Below, piece after piece: positions 31,697 to 40,403 of a stretch of DNA of 64,000 bases. The stretch's first letter is position 1. Each line of letters opens with the position of its first letter. The notes below the pieces were generated by a model. It did not search any database. It was given only the letters and a program-made list of their open reading frames with translations, and was not told the origin of the DNA. Source of the DNA: CAYRHN01 sp964424115. Lineage in GTDB: Bacteria > Chloroflexota > Anaerolineae > Anaerolineales > Anaerolineaceae. Both the position numbers and the translations under genes were made by a program. The DNA lies in assembly GCA_964424115.1 (NCBI GenBank), contig CAYRHN010000002.1:186001-250000 (forward strand), given 5' to 3'.

Positions 31697-32736
31697 CCAA
31701 CCCTGTTCGCAATGAAACCATCAGCGGATTGGTGTATCCGCCGCCCGAAGCCTCGGCATTAGCGGTAGATTTGCTCCAAAACATGCGCGAGGACAAAACA
31801 ACGGGAACTCGCTTTGGAGTGGCCCGGTTTGACGAGGTGATGAATCCGACACGCGGCGGCGAGTTGATCAGCGTATACGGACTGCCCGGGCATCACAAAT
31901 CCGGCGTTATGAACCATTTATCAAAACGCGCTTTGGCGACAATCCAGCCTGAATCGGACGAGATTGTTGTCCGCGCCACCTGGGAACAGAGCGTTGAGGA
32001 AGACACCCTGGCGTGGATGGCGACTGATAGCGGCCTATCCGTGACCAAGATGGTCCGGGGAGAATTGGACGAACCGGAATGGAAATTGATCCTGGAATCG
32101 TCTGTTCGTCGGGCAGTCAGCCCTATGTGGATTTTAGGCCATTCCCAGCTTCGGGCTGCTGAACGACGACGCGCCAGGCCGCGCATGACCATGACCGATA
32201 TTGCCCTGGCTCTGGAATACATCTGCGAGGATGCAACTGACCGGAAACTGAAGCTCAAGATGGTCGTTCTGGACTACTTACAACGAGTTCGCCCCGATCC
32301 ACAGGATGGTGAGTCGCGCCGCGAGCAGATCATGGAAGCGGTCAACCGCGCCAAAGATTGCGCTATTTCGTTTAGCTGTTCGGTGGTCATGGGGGTTCAG
32401 GCGCGCCGCGAGGTGGCTGAGCGGGATAACAAAATGCCCCGCCAGGATGATGCCCAGGAATCTTCCAACGTTGAGCAGACATCTGACAAGGTAATTACGC
32501 TCTGGTATCCCTGGAAAACAGAGAAACCCGGCTCCATTGTGAAAACCACTCGCGTTATCAAGGGCGTGGATATTTCCGGCAGGGATGATCGCGTGATCAC
32601 CGAGAGCTGGCAGGTGACGCCCAATTTACTGCTGGTTGGAATGCCCAAGCAGAAAATGGGGCCGACTATTGAAGCTGTTCCAGTATTTGTTGACCCTGGC
32701 CGCCAAATTTTCTCAAATATGGCAACGGAGGATTAG
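31693..32736 (+). CDS. DnaB-like RecA-fold ATPase (replicative helicase-like)
   Basis: 347 residues from ATG 31693 (ATGA overlap with rep). Walker A is GLPGHHKSG, with His where most P-loops have Gly before Lys. Walker B is KMVVLDYLQRVRP, the DnaB-type DYLQ motif. There is no N-terminal DnaB domain (primase-binding part), so it is a short helicase core. GVQARREV is like the DnaB arginine-finger region. Likely loads at the element origin together with the primase. Confidence 0.8.
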   Translation: MTNPVRNETISGLVYPPPEASALAVDLLQNMREDKTTGTRFGVARFDEVMNPTRGGELISVYGLPGHHKSGVMNHLSKRALATIQPESDEIVVRATWEQSVEEDTLAWMATDSGLSVTKMVRGELDEPEWKLILESSVRRAVSPMWILGHSQLRAAERRRARPRMTMTDIALALEYICEDATDRKLKLKMVVLDYLQRVRPDPQDGESRREQIMEAVNRAKDCAISFSCSVVMGVQARREVAERDNKMPRQDDAQESSNVEQTSDKVITLWYPWKTEKPGSIVKTTRVIKGVDISGRDDRVITESWQVTPNLLLVGMPKQKMGPTIEAVPVFVDPGRQIFSNMATED

Positions 32737-32739
32737 CGC

Positions 32740-32970
32740 ATGGAACCAGCTTCCCGCACCTTCAAGCGATTTGACCACGTACAAACACCCGCCGGCGTGG
32801 GCCGTGTAGATGGGTACGATTTGCAGGATCACGCCTGGCTGGTATGCCTTAGCCGAAATGATTTCACCCCGAAAGAGTGGAAGCGGATCAGTCCCAATGG
32901 CGGCCCGTGCGTTTTCCGCATGTATTCGGAATCCTACCTTACCCCAATACCATCCACGAAAGGACGATAA
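32740..32970 (+). CDS. Small protein, unknown
   Basis: 76 residues, likely a compact beta-rich fold (FDHVQTPAGVGRVDGYDLQDHAWLVCLS). Not recognised. It starts 4 bases after the helicase stop and ends at 32970, one base before the LexA-like gene's ATG. Confidence 0.6.
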   Translation: MEPASRTFKRFDHVQTPAGVGRVDGYDLQDHAWLVCLSRNDFTPKEWKRISPNGGPCVFRMYSESYLTPIPSTKGR

Positions 32971-32971
32971 G

Positions 32972-33220
32972 ATGGCAAATATACCCCCATCAACTTTGAA
33001 GGTTTTGAATTATATCCTGAGCTACAAGCGTGGACACGATGGCGCGTCTCCCAGCATTCGGGAGATATGCGATGGCTGCGCTCTTCGTTCGACCAGCAAT
33101 GGCTTCTACCACCTTCGACGGTTGCAGCAGGCCGGCTTGATCGAGCGCGAGGCAAACATGGCCAGGAACATCCGTGTGGTAGGAGAGCAATGGTCTTGTC
33201 CGCAGGTGGTAAATGCCTAA
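32972..33220 (+). CDS. LexA-type DNA-binding domain protein without protease domain
   Basis: 82 residues. SPSIREICDGCALRSTSNGFYHLRRLQQAGLIERE is the LexA N-terminal winged helix, and ARNIRVVG matches the end of that domain. The self-cleaving peptidase domain is absent, so it may act as a fixed repressor or compete with the host LexA for SOS boxes. It overlaps the next gene by 8 bases. Confidence 0.75.
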   Translation: MANIPPSTLKVLNYILSYKRGHDGASPSIREICDGCALRSTSNGFYHLRRLQQAGLIEREANMARNIRVVGEQWSCPQVVNA

Positions 33221-33698
33221 TGCATTCAGCCGACCAACGGAATTGTCTCCCAGAGATTGCTGTGATGGTTATCGTAATCTTGCTCTGGCCGTGATCGAGC
33301 AGGCGGCCAGGGATTTGCGCACGAAGAAATGCCAGACTGCGCTGGCCTGGTTTGAGTCCAGGGATTTCTTTTATTATGCCGACTCGCTCGGTATAGATCC
33401 CGGATGGCTTACCGGCAAGGTGATCCGGCAACAATTATTCACCAAAAAAGGGAAAGGGCGTCATCGAAACAAAATGGCAAAGTTATTCAAATTGGTACGC
33501 TGTGAAGATGTAAGTGGAGTGTCAGGAACGGGTGTGGTCGCGGAAGGCGTAACCTTCGAACATGGCCACACGGTTATTTGCTGGACCAGACCGCCTCACT
33601 CGGTTGCAGTATTCGAGTCTCCTGAAGCCGTGATAGACGTGCATGGTCACGGCGGCTGCACAAAGATCGAGTGGGAAGAAACGCAGGAAAACGGATAA
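33213..33698 (+). CDS. Two-part element protein, unknown
   Basis: 161 residues. The N-terminal half (AVIEQAARDLRTKKCQTALAWFESRDFFYYADSLGIDPGWL region) is helical; the C-terminal half (KLVRCEDVSGVSGTGVVAEGVTFEHGHTVICW ... IDVHGHGG) is beta-rich. Both types occur as separate small phage/plasmid proteins, so this may be a fusion, or the Met at 33,475 may be a second start. Function unknown. Confidence 0.6.
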   Translation: MPNAFSRPTELSPRDCCDGYRNLALAVIEQAARDLRTKKCQTALAWFESRDFFYYADSLGIDPGWLTGKVIRQQLFTKKGKGRHRNKMAKLFKLVRCEDVSGVSGTGVVAEGVTFEHGHTVICWTRPPHSVAVFESPEAVIDVHGHGGCTKIEWEETQENG

Positions 33699-33707
33699 GC
33701 GGAGGAT

Positions 33708-34517
33708 ATGTTGGGAACAACCATCGCAATCGCCAACCAAAAAGGCGGCGTAGGGAAAACTACTACGGCGGTTACTCTGGCCCACGGGTTATCCACGCGC
33801 GGATACAAAACCCTGCTGATTGATCTTGATCCACAGGGGAACGTTGCGGATTGTATGGGCTTGCCGGCAGGCAACGATCTATTTACGTTGATGCTCCCAG
33901 ACAGCTCGGCAACTTTGGAAACCAGTGCACACCAATCCGGACGTGCGGGCCTGGATGTCGTGCGTTCGGATAAGCGCACGGTGGGCTTGAAGATGATCCT
34001 CGCCGGCATGGATATGCGCGAGTATGCGCTGGACAATCTGCTCAAGGATCACGATTATGATATTGTCCTTCTCGATTGCGCTCCATCCGTGGATGTATTG
34101 ATGACGGCGGCGATTGTGGCTTCGGATTATCTCGTGATCCCCTCGCGCCTGGACCAACTTTCAGTCAAGGGAATCCGCGACCTGCTCCAATCGTTGGAGC
34201 CATTGAAGCGGATCACCACCTGCACCCTGGGTGCGATTGTTCCCACATTCTATGATCGCCAAACCAACGAAAGCTATTTGCAGCTGCGCCACCTGGCGCA
34301 AACATTTGGAGAATCGGTCTGGCCCCCTATTCCACAAGACACGGTATGCCGCGAGGCTGCCCGTTTTGGCAAGACCCTTTGGGAGTACGCTCCCGCGACT
34401 CGCTCAATCATCGGCTACCCGGATAAGAAGAATGGCATGATTGGCGGTTATACACAAGTATTGGATCGGCTGGAAAAACAACTTATTTCGAAAAGGAGAA
34501 AAAAACATGGCAACTAA
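33708..34517 (+). CDS. parA: ParA/Soj-family partition ATPase
   Basis: 269 residues. Deviant Walker A QKGGVGKTTT, switch LIDLDPQGN and Walker B DIVLLDCAPS. ParA forms ATP-dependent patterns on the nucleoid and pulls partner-bound centromeres apart. No ParB with a KorB-type domain is adjacent, so the partner may be the ribbon-helix-helix protein at 35,601. It follows a GGAGGA site and its end overlaps the next gene by 11 bases. Confidence 0.93.
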   Translation: MLGTTIAIANQKGGVGKTTTAVTLAHGLSTRGYKTLLIDLDPQGNVADCMGLPAGNDLFTLMLPDSSATLETSAHQSGRAGLDVVRSDKRTVGLKMILAGMDMREYALDNLLKDHDYDIVLLDCAPSVDVLMTAAIVASDYLVIPSRLDQLSVKGIRDLLQSLEPLKRITTCTLGAIVPTFYDRQTNESYLQLRHLAQTFGESVWPPIPQDTVCREAARFGKTLWEYAPATRSIIGYPDKKNGMIGGYTQVLDRLEKQLISKRRKKHGN

Positions 34518-35046
34518 ATCTGTATCGGTAACGATTGAGGGCATTGCGCCCCTATTGATGCACGCTTTTCCGTTGACTACCCCGGCGGGTGTTGACAAGA
34601 TGTCCCCGGAGGAGCAGGCAGAACTGAGCGCCTATCGAACCCCTGGAACAAACGAATTGTATGTGCCGGGGATCAATATTCAACGCTGCCTGGTTGCTTC
34701 GGCAACGTACAGCAAGGGCAAAGGTCGTGGCAGCCTGCAAAAGCCGGTGGCAGCCTGTGTACTGGTCAATCCAGAACGCTGTGGGCTTGGCACGACCCAA
34801 TATGAGATTGACTCGCGGCCGGTGGTGGTCCCTGCCACCAAAGGCCGCATTGTTCGCCATCGCCCGCGCCTGGAGCAATGGTCTCTCAGTTTTGTTGTTG
34901 AATACGATCCCACCTTGCTAACCGCGATCCAACTACACCAGGTGGTGGATGATGCCGGCTCTCGCGTGGGCTTGCTGGATTTTCGCCCGGAACGCAAGGG
35001 GCCGTTTGGTCGTTTCCAGGTTACTCATTGGGTAGAGAACAAGTAG
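34507..35046 (+). CDS. Conserved element protein, unknown
   Basis: 179 residues from ATG 34507, inside the end of parA and preceded by AAAAGGAG. It starts with SVTIEGIAPLLMHAF and ends with GLLDFRPERKGPFGRFQVTHW, segments that recur in small phage/plasmid proteins of unknown role. A RAMP-like (ferredoxin-type) fold is possible from the alternating strands and Gly-rich end, but that is a guess. The GGYNN array begins right after its stop. Confidence 0.6.
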   Translation: MATKSVSVTIEGIAPLLMHAFPLTTPAGVDKMSPEEQAELSAYRTPGTNELYVPGINIQRCLVASATYSKGKGRGSLQKPVAACVLVNPERCGLGTTQYEIDSRPVVVPATKGRIVRHRPRLEQWSLSFVVEYDPTLLTAIQLHQVVDDAGSRVGLLDFRPERKGPFGRFQVTHWVENK

Positions 35047-35056
35047 TCTTGCCAGG

Positions 35057-35580
35057 CGGTCCGGGTCTGGCGAGTCGAGGCAATTCGAGGCATGGGTAAG
35101 GCAAGCAAAATCAGCACTTTAATAATCTTATAGCTGCGAGTGTGCAATTCGAGGCATAGTGAGGCATGGTATGGCCTGGCTTTGCGAGGCGAGGCATGGA
35201 TTACCTTCTCTGACCAGAACGCCTTTTGAGTCCGAAGGGCGTTCTGGTCAGGGTGAGGTATGGTGAGGTGTGGCGAGGTTAGGTAATGCGCTGTACGGCG
35301 AGGCGAGGCATGGCGAGGATACCTTCTCTGATGAGAGCGCCTTTTGCAGAAGGGCTTTCTTGTCAGGGTTAGGTTAGGCCGGGTTAGGTGAGGTGAGCCG
35401 CTGTCTGGTAGGGCAAGGCATGGCGAGGATACCTTCTCTGATGAGAGCGCCTTTTGCAGAAGGGCTTTCTTGTCAGGGACTGGTTAGGCAAGGTTAGGTT
35501 GGGTTAGGCATGGTACGGTTTGGCCGGGTATGGTCAGGCACGGCATAGCGAGGCCTGGCAAGGCGGGGTCATTAACCTTC
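35057..35580. repeat. GGYNN pentamer arrays with hairpins (candidate centromere or structured RNA)
   Basis: About 520 bases with no gene. Four or more arrays in which GG recurs every five bases on the plus strand (for example GGTAT GGTGA GGTGT) are separated by hairpins. Hairpin 1 has a perfect 14-bp stem (35210-35223 with 35238-35251). Hairpins 2 and 3 (35328-35366 and 35438-35476) are identical and sit in a 63-bp exact repeat 110 bp apart (35306-35368, 35416-35478). GG runs with three-base loops could form two-layer G-quadruplexes. The array lies between parA/34,507 and an RHH gene. Confidence 0.88.
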
Positions 35581-35600
35581 GTAGAAAGGAATACTCAAAT

Positions 35601-36008
35601 ATGAGTCCAGCAAGAAAAGGAAGTGAATCAACCTTTGTGGATTTCTCAGATCCACCTGAACGCGATCCGGCAGTGTCTGCGCTGATGAGCGCCACTGAGC
35701 GCCGGCAGGCTGATTCCCGGATGCCAAAACCGGAACGCACTCGCAGACAAAAGGAACGCCGTCGGCAGCAGGCCCGGAAAGACAAACGGATCAACCTGGA
35801 TTTACCAGTCGATCTAAAACGCAGGCTTGTTGCCCTGGCTGAAAAGGAAAGCGTGCCGATCAGCCAATTGGTGGCATTCCTGATCATTCGTCCGCTCAAT
35901 GAGATTGAAGCTCAGGAGAATCCATTGTGGGGCTATAAAAAGCCTTCGAGATGCGCAAAGTTTGACAGCGTACTCGATCTCGAAAAGCAGATGAAGGAGA
36001 AAAAGTAG
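35601..36008 (+). CDS. Basic ribbon-helix-helix-like protein, likely DNA-binding partner of ParA
   Basis: 135 residues from ATG 35601 (AGAAAGGA upstream). Basic N-terminal arm (ERTRRQKERRRQQARKDKR), then RINLDLPVDLKRRLVALAEKESVPISQLVAFLI, a ribbon-helix-helix pattern. RHH proteins such as ParG, Omega and ParR serve as centromere binders in many plasmids. The neighbouring repeat arrays on both sides (35,057 and 36,009) fit that role, which is inference. Confidence 0.72.
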   Translation: MSPARKGSESTFVDFSDPPERDPAVSALMSATERRQADSRMPKPERTRRQKERRRQQARKDKRINLDLPVDLKRRLVALAEKESVPISQLVAFLIIRPLNEIEAQENPLWGYKKPSRCAKFDSVLDLEKQMKEKK

Positions 36009-36130
36009 GCCGTCCTAATTTATGGGGTAGGACGGCTCAATAGGGCGTCGTAATAGGACGCCCATCACTGCTTGAAGGCGAGAAACCATAGGACGTCATA
36101 TAAGCCTTCAGAAAGCCCTTTTTTAGCCCT
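36009..36130 (+). terminator. Hairpin cluster with three TAGGACG boxes and T-run
   Basis: Hairpins GCCGTCC/GGACGGC (36009-36036), GGGCGTC/GACGCCC (36043-36063) and TGAAGGC/GCCTTCA (36073-36110), followed by CTTTTTTAG. TAGGACG or close copies recur at about 36,028, 36,055 and 36,089. It may be a terminator, an operator for the RHH protein, or both. Confidence 0.6.
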
Positions 36131-36150
36131 TGTTTGTTAGGAGTAAAGGA

Positions 36151-36549
36151 ATGACCCGAAACAACAGTTGCAATCACGTTATCGACATTACAGAAGATAT
36201 TCTATTCAATATCATCACGTTGAATGGCAAGAAGGTAGCCTTTCTGCGCATGTTTGGATTCGTGAAAGCCGTGCCTGGCGCATCTCAGGTAAATGGTTTG
36301 CGTTTTATCGCATACGGCCCACTGGCCGAGTTGATTTATGCGCACATCCAAAAAGGATCGCGCCTGTTCACCATCAGCCACGTTCAACAGCGTGAAGCAG
36401 ATGACCGCATTTATACCGAGTTTGTCATCGAGGAATGCCAGTTTATCCGCAACGTCAAATGGGAAGCCGGAATCGCCAAGCGCAAGGAACTGGTTGAGCG
36501 CGGCGAGTTACGCCCCAGCTATGTGGATGATAAGGATGACCAGGCATGA
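36151..36549 (+). CDS. Single-strand DNA-binding-like protein (OB fold)
   Basis: 132 residues from ATG 36151 (GGAGTAAAGGA upstream). LNGKKVAFLRMFGFV ... LRFIAYGPLAELIYAHIQKGSRLFTISHVQQREADDRIYTEFVIEECQFIRN has the strand order of SSB-type OB folds, though without the usual acidic C-terminal tip. It ends with DDKDDQA, a short acidic tail. It probably covers single-stranded element DNA. It overlaps the next gene by ATGA. Confidence 0.65.
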   Translation: MTRNNSCNHVIDITEDILFNIITLNGKKVAFLRMFGFVKAVPGASQVNGLRFIAYGPLAELIYAHIQKGSRLFTISHVQQREADDRIYTEFVIEECQFIRNVKWEAGIAKRKELVERGELRPSYVDDKDDQA

Positions 36550-37040
36550 ACAAGACCGAAATTATCTTGCTCGCTGCCCTGGCCCTGGTGGTCGTATTTG
36601 GGTTAATCGGATGGGTCTCATCGCCTCTGGACGAAAACGGCCGGCCGGTTATGCTGCTTCCTGACGTAAAAGCCGTGGAGGATTATCGCAGGCAGGCGGT
36701 TAGTTGGACCGAAGATTTACGCCTGTTGGATGGCCGGCTGTCCACCTTGCTGGCTGGAAACAGCGAGGATTTGCTGGGGCAGTCGCGGTCTGCGCAAAAC
36801 AGCTTTCAAGACAGCCTGAACATTGTCCAGGAAATTGATTACACTGACGCTCCGCCAGCGCTGGTTGGTTTGCGCGAATCGTTGTCCAATACCTCTCTTG
36901 CATACCTGGAAGCCTCACGCGGAATACTGCGCTGGGTATCGTCTCCCAATCAGGCTAACCGGGATCAAGCCGCAAATCTTATCAAAGCTGCTCAGGCTAA
37001 ATTGTACGATTTGGAGTCCAGTACATGGCTGATCCCCTGA
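36546..37040 (+). CDS. Membrane-anchored protein, unknown
   Basis: 164 residues. An N-terminal helix (EIILLAALALVVVFGLIGWV) acts as signal anchor, followed by a helical, mostly outside domain (two helix pairs). Not recognised. It overlaps the downstream gene by 16 bases. Confidence 0.6.
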   Translation: MNKTEIILLAALALVVVFGLIGWVSSPLDENGRPVMLLPDVKAVEDYRRQAVSWTEDLRLLDGRLSTLLAGNSEDLLGQSRSAQNSFQDSLNIVQEIDYTDAPPALVGLRESLSNTSLAYLEASRGILRWVSSPNQANRDQAANLIKAAQAKLYDLESSTWLIP

Positions 37041-38230
37041 ACCTGGCTACCATTCGAGCGCTGCTGGATTCTGAACGGCAGCAGCGGGAGATCTTGTCAA
37101 AATTGGCTGAGGAAACTTCAGCCATTCTCGCCAGTTTTTCGGAGCACATCAGCAAAGAAAGCGGCCTGCCGGCGGTTCCCACGAAATCCTTGAATTTGCC
37201 ACAGGTGGCGCGTTTGGCGATCAACACTTGCCAGCTTATGCTGAGTACCTTGCGGAACAAACTGACAACGGCTGAACAGGAGATCGAAGACCTGCAAAGA
37301 AAAAATCGTGAACTGCTTGCCGATGTAGAGCGATCAAAGGTATTCACACCGGTGGCGCAGCCGGCCACAATGGTTATGGCAGAAACAGATCAACGATCAA
37401 CATCGCCAGTGATAATGCAGCTTGAATCACCGACCCAGGTTGCGCCATTGGACATCGAGATTACCCGTGAGGATGAGGTGTTGATACTGGCTGGTTCCTC
37501 GCGCCTGGTGCGTGTGGAAGCCCTAAGTGCCCTTTGCAAAACACGATTGAACATAACAGGGATGGAGTTCTCAGCTATCTTTGAACACCTGGTCAATCAC
37601 GGGCTGGTTGAAACTGTGGTGACAACCAGAAAACCGCCATACGGAATCGTGTTCCCAACCTTGTTCCGCCTCACCCGGCGTGGACTGGATGCTGTGCGCT
37701 TGATCACTGGCCAATCAGCAGCGATCCCCGAAATTGACCGGCTGATCGAAATGGGAAAAGGACTGACCATCAACGAAATCCCACTCCTAGTTTTTGCTGT
37801 AGAGGAGATCATGCCTCGATTTGGATTCGAGATGGTTGAGTATGCTCCTGCAATTGCCATCAAAGCAAATAACGAAAAGCCAAAGCACATATTCAATCCC
37901 CACGTTCTTTTGAAAACGCCATCTGGATCAACCGCGTATGTCATGTACGAAGGCGAAAACTTTCGCAGCGGAGCCAATCTTGATGGATACATCGACGATT
38001 ACCTGATCGCCTCGAATGGCAATTTGTATTTTCTCGGCCTGACTGGAAAGATTTCTCGTTTGGTCAAAGGGCACGTTGAATACCTGGAACAATCAAAAGG
38101 CCCGTTCCAATCAAAAAATTTTACCAACGTATTTGATCTCTGCGCCTATGAACAGGCTCAGAAAACAGGCCAGGGAGGGCTGTCGGCAACCATTTGGTTC
38201 GTTTCCCTCCCAGAAGGAATGAGGAAATGA
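37025..38230 (+). CDS. Coiled-coil and winged-helix protein, unknown
   Basis: 401 residues. N-terminal coiled coil (LRNKLTTAEQEIEDLQRKNRELLADVERS region), then a winged helix (LCKTRLNITGMEFSAIFEHLVNHGLVE...LFRLTRRGLDAVRL) and a C-terminal mixed alpha/beta domain. The layout, winged helix then an alpha/beta domain, parallels that of the next protein (38,227), and the genes overlap by ATGA, so the two may work as a pair. Function unknown. Confidence 0.6.
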   Translation: MADPLNLATIRALLDSERQQREILSKLAEETSAILASFSEHISKESGLPAVPTKSLNLPQVARLAINTCQLMLSTLRNKLTTAEQEIEDLQRKNRELLADVERSKVFTPVAQPATMVMAETDQRSTSPVIMQLESPTQVAPLDIEITREDEVLILAGSSRLVRVEALSALCKTRLNITGMEFSAIFEHLVNHGLVETVVTTRKPPYGIVFPTLFRLTRRGLDAVRLITGQSAAIPEIDRLIEMGKGLTINEIPLLVFAVEEIMPRFGFEMVEYAPAIAIKANNEKPKHIFNPHVLLKTPSGSTAYVMYEGENFRSGANLDGYIDDYLIASNGNLYFLGLTGKISRLVKGHVEYLEQSKGPFQSKNFTNVFDLCAYEQAQKTGQGGLSATIWFVSLPEGMRK

Positions 38231-39732
38231 AGAAAAACAAGATATTTATTTTATCTGCCTTTGCGATTCAGGGTCTAGCTACACACGCTCAGATTATGGG
38301 ACTCCTCGGCACGGGTAAATCACAAACTTATGATGCACTCAAACAAATGACAGGAATTAACCCGCTGTTATGGTCAGCTAACATCCCTCGTCCCTGGGTT
38401 AGAGTGGGATCTGGACGTTTTGAGCGTACATTTGCCCTGACTGAAATCGGCGCGAAAGAATTGTCAAAATTGACTGGTGAGCGTTATCAGATGGTTGATC
38501 CCACGAATAATGTGCGTAATTTACAGCACAACCTCGCGTTGGTAGATATCGCGATTAAGCTTCTTGAATTAAAAATTCCCCATCGTGTTAATCGGCGATT
38601 GAATGTCACGGATCAAGACGATTACGTTCGCCCCGATATAACCTTCTGCCCACTTGGCGCTCAACAACACATTATCGAATTGGAGCAATCCCGTTTTCGA
38701 TACGATTTGGATAATAAGCTGTTTGAGCGAATGCTCAAATGGGAAGAGCTTTTTTCTGGCCCCGAAAGCCATAACACATCCTCGGATATTATCGTCCTGT
38801 TTTCGCTTGAAAAATGGGATGATTACACAATTGCATCCTGGATGTCCACCCTGGATGCTTTAATCAAGAAAATTCAAAGAAAACCATCTTTCAAAATTTG
38901 GTTTATGCCGTTTGAGGAGTTTTACAGGTCGCCAACCCTGGATATTGCTGCCTACAATAGACTGGAACCGAGCAATAAACCAGGCGAAAAGATCATGCAA
39001 ATCGAACGAGAGCGGGTTTTGGCCGATGAGATTACCAGCCAACACGTCATATCCAATAATGCTGAAATCATTCAAAACAAGATTGCAGCTTATCACGAAG
39101 AAAATTCTGGATTGTTGCGCGAATTACAGACAATATGTTACCCACAAGAATTTTTCTTCAACCTGTGCGATTGGCTTTACAAAGAATGTCAGACACAATT
39201 TCCTGACGGATACGAAAGATCAGCAATCCCCTGGCTCTCAATTGGGGTTGTGCGTTATTGGTTGGAATTAGATGAATTTTCGGATTTGCGCCAACGTCTG
39301 ATCGCAGCTCTTTCCGATGTTCGCGCCGCTTATATGCGCGGCTTATCCGCTGCCGCAGACGCAATGGAGCGGATGGTGTGGAATGTACTTTTGCGATACT
39401 TCGGATTTACGCGGGGCGGGCCTCTGGCATTTTACGTTATGGTTGGATCCGATAAGGAAATCAATAAACGCAGTGGTTTGATCCCTGTGGTGAAGATCGA
39501 ATATCCCTGGAACAAGGTGCGCGAATCTGAAGCGGCAGCCATAAAAACTGAAACATCCTTGACCTGGTTGATTGACTTGATAACCCAATATCCCAATGAG
39601 TTGGGATTGACGAAAGATAACAAGCGCGGCAAATCTTCCTATGTTCTTTCCCAATCAACATCGGAAGCGTTGGGTGCTGGCGATATAGCAGGTTTGCCGG
39701 CCATCTCCGAATCTACCGATGCCAAAGAATAG
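38227..39732 (+). CDS. Replication-relaxation family protein
   Basis: 501 residues. N-terminal winged helix (QIMGLLGTGKSQTYDALKQMTG ... FALTEIGAKEL) followed by YVRPDITFCPLGAQQHIIELEQSRFR, which matches the Replic_Relax (PF13814) pattern of plasmids and conjugative elements, including the PD...E-type acidic residues of a nuclease-like core. This family stands where a relaxase would be in some Gram-positive plasmids, but its activity is not established. No classical HUH relaxase was seen in the window. Confidence 0.65.
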   Translation: MKKNKIFILSAFAIQGLATHAQIMGLLGTGKSQTYDALKQMTGINPLLWSANIPRPWVRVGSGRFERTFALTEIGAKELSKLTGERYQMVDPTNNVRNLQHNLALVDIAIKLLELKIPHRVNRRLNVTDQDDYVRPDITFCPLGAQQHIIELEQSRFRYDLDNKLFERMLKWEELFSGPESHNTSSDIIVLFSLEKWDDYTIASWMSTLDALIKKIQRKPSFKIWFMPFEEFYRSPTLDIAAYNRLEPSNKPGEKIMQIERERVLADEITSQHVISNNAEIIQNKIAAYHEENSGLLRELQTICYPQEFFFNLCDWLYKECQTQFPDGYERSAIPWLSIGVVRYWLELDEFSDLRQRLIAALSDVRAAYMRGLSAAADAMERMVWNVLLRYFGFTRGGPLAFYVMVGSDKEINKRSGLIPVVKIEYPWNKVRESEAAAIKTETSLTWLIDLITQYPNELGLTKDNKRGKSSYVLSQSTSEALGAGDIAGLPAISESTDAKE

Positions 39733-39739
39733 GACTGCA

Positions 39740-39937
39740 ATGCAAAATTTATTGGTTTGGACCTTGACCATCTTATTTCGGTTAGCTGTTTTCGGATTGC
39801 TGATCTTAACTCTTGCAGTCGGAGTGTTGATATTTCTCACAGTTGCTGATCAGGAAGCCAGATTTATCGGCGCGGAGATGGTGATTGGTGGCGTAATAGT
39901 TTTTTCTTTTTTACTCCGCGTGCATTTTTGGGGTTAA
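39740..39937 (+). CDS. Small two-helix membrane protein
   Basis: 65 residues from ATG 39740 (AATAGGA upstream). Two hydrophobic helices (LVWTLTILFRLAVFGLLILTLAVGVLIFL and MVIGGVIVFSFLLRV). Not recognised. Confidence 0.55.
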   Translation: MQNLLVWTLTILFRLAVFGLLILTLAVGVLIFLTVADQEARFIGAEMVIGGVIVFSFLLRVHFWG

Positions 39938-40368
39938 AAACCAGGCGTTGGAGCATGTTTAGCGATTTCTTTTTTTGCTCGCTCTTCTTAAAAAGTCTCC
40001 TTTTTTTGAGAGTGCTTAAATAGGGCATTTAAGGGGCTGTTTTACGCTGTTATTGGCCTCGTTTTGCCAAAGAAAAGTGCGGTTTACGGTGGAATTAATT
40101 AGGCTATCTCGTTCTCCGGTTTGCAAATCCTCTCCGCTGGCTGAAGCCTATAAAAGCTTGCTGTTGGCTTGCTTTCTGCTCCTGGTTCTCCAGGCAAACT
40201 GCTTTCTGTATGCCTGGGAACTGGTTGACAAAGAACTGGCGAACAAGCAAGTTCGTGGTATATGGAAACGGGCAAACAGCTTGCAGCTTTCTTGTTGAGA
40301 AAGCCGGCGTCCGGTGAACTGAGAACGGGGAGTGCGGTCTGAGTATGCGAACAAATCTGGGCTGCCTG
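39938..40368. other. Gene-free stretch, possible origin of transfer region
   Basis: About 430 bases with no supported gene. Contains T-tracts near 39,972 and 40,002, a CCTGG/CCAGG hairpin near 40,180 and GCTTGCTGTTGGCTTGC-type near-repeats at 40,155-40,172. An oriT next to the relaxation-type gene would be logical here, but no known nick site was recognised. Confidence 0.4.
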
Positions 40369-40397
40369 TTGACATGGTGTGTAATATGGTGTATTAT
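40369..40397 (+). promoter_or_regulatory. Strong sigma70 promoter, first of three with a shared spacer motif
   Basis: TTGACA (40369-40374) and TATTAT (40392-40397), 17-base spacer ending in AATATGGTG. The expected start falls at a GTG (40404), giving a leaderless message. Confidence 0.7.
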
Positions 40398-40403
40398 TGT
40401 ATC

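Noticed and set aside
35057..35580. CRISPR array
   Set aside because: The repeats are five-base units and hairpins, not 25-40-base repeats with unique spacers of even length, and no cas gene is near.
40332..40403. Upstream start for the zinc-ribbon protein
   Set aside because: These codons precede and include the promoter; the message should start at about 40,404.
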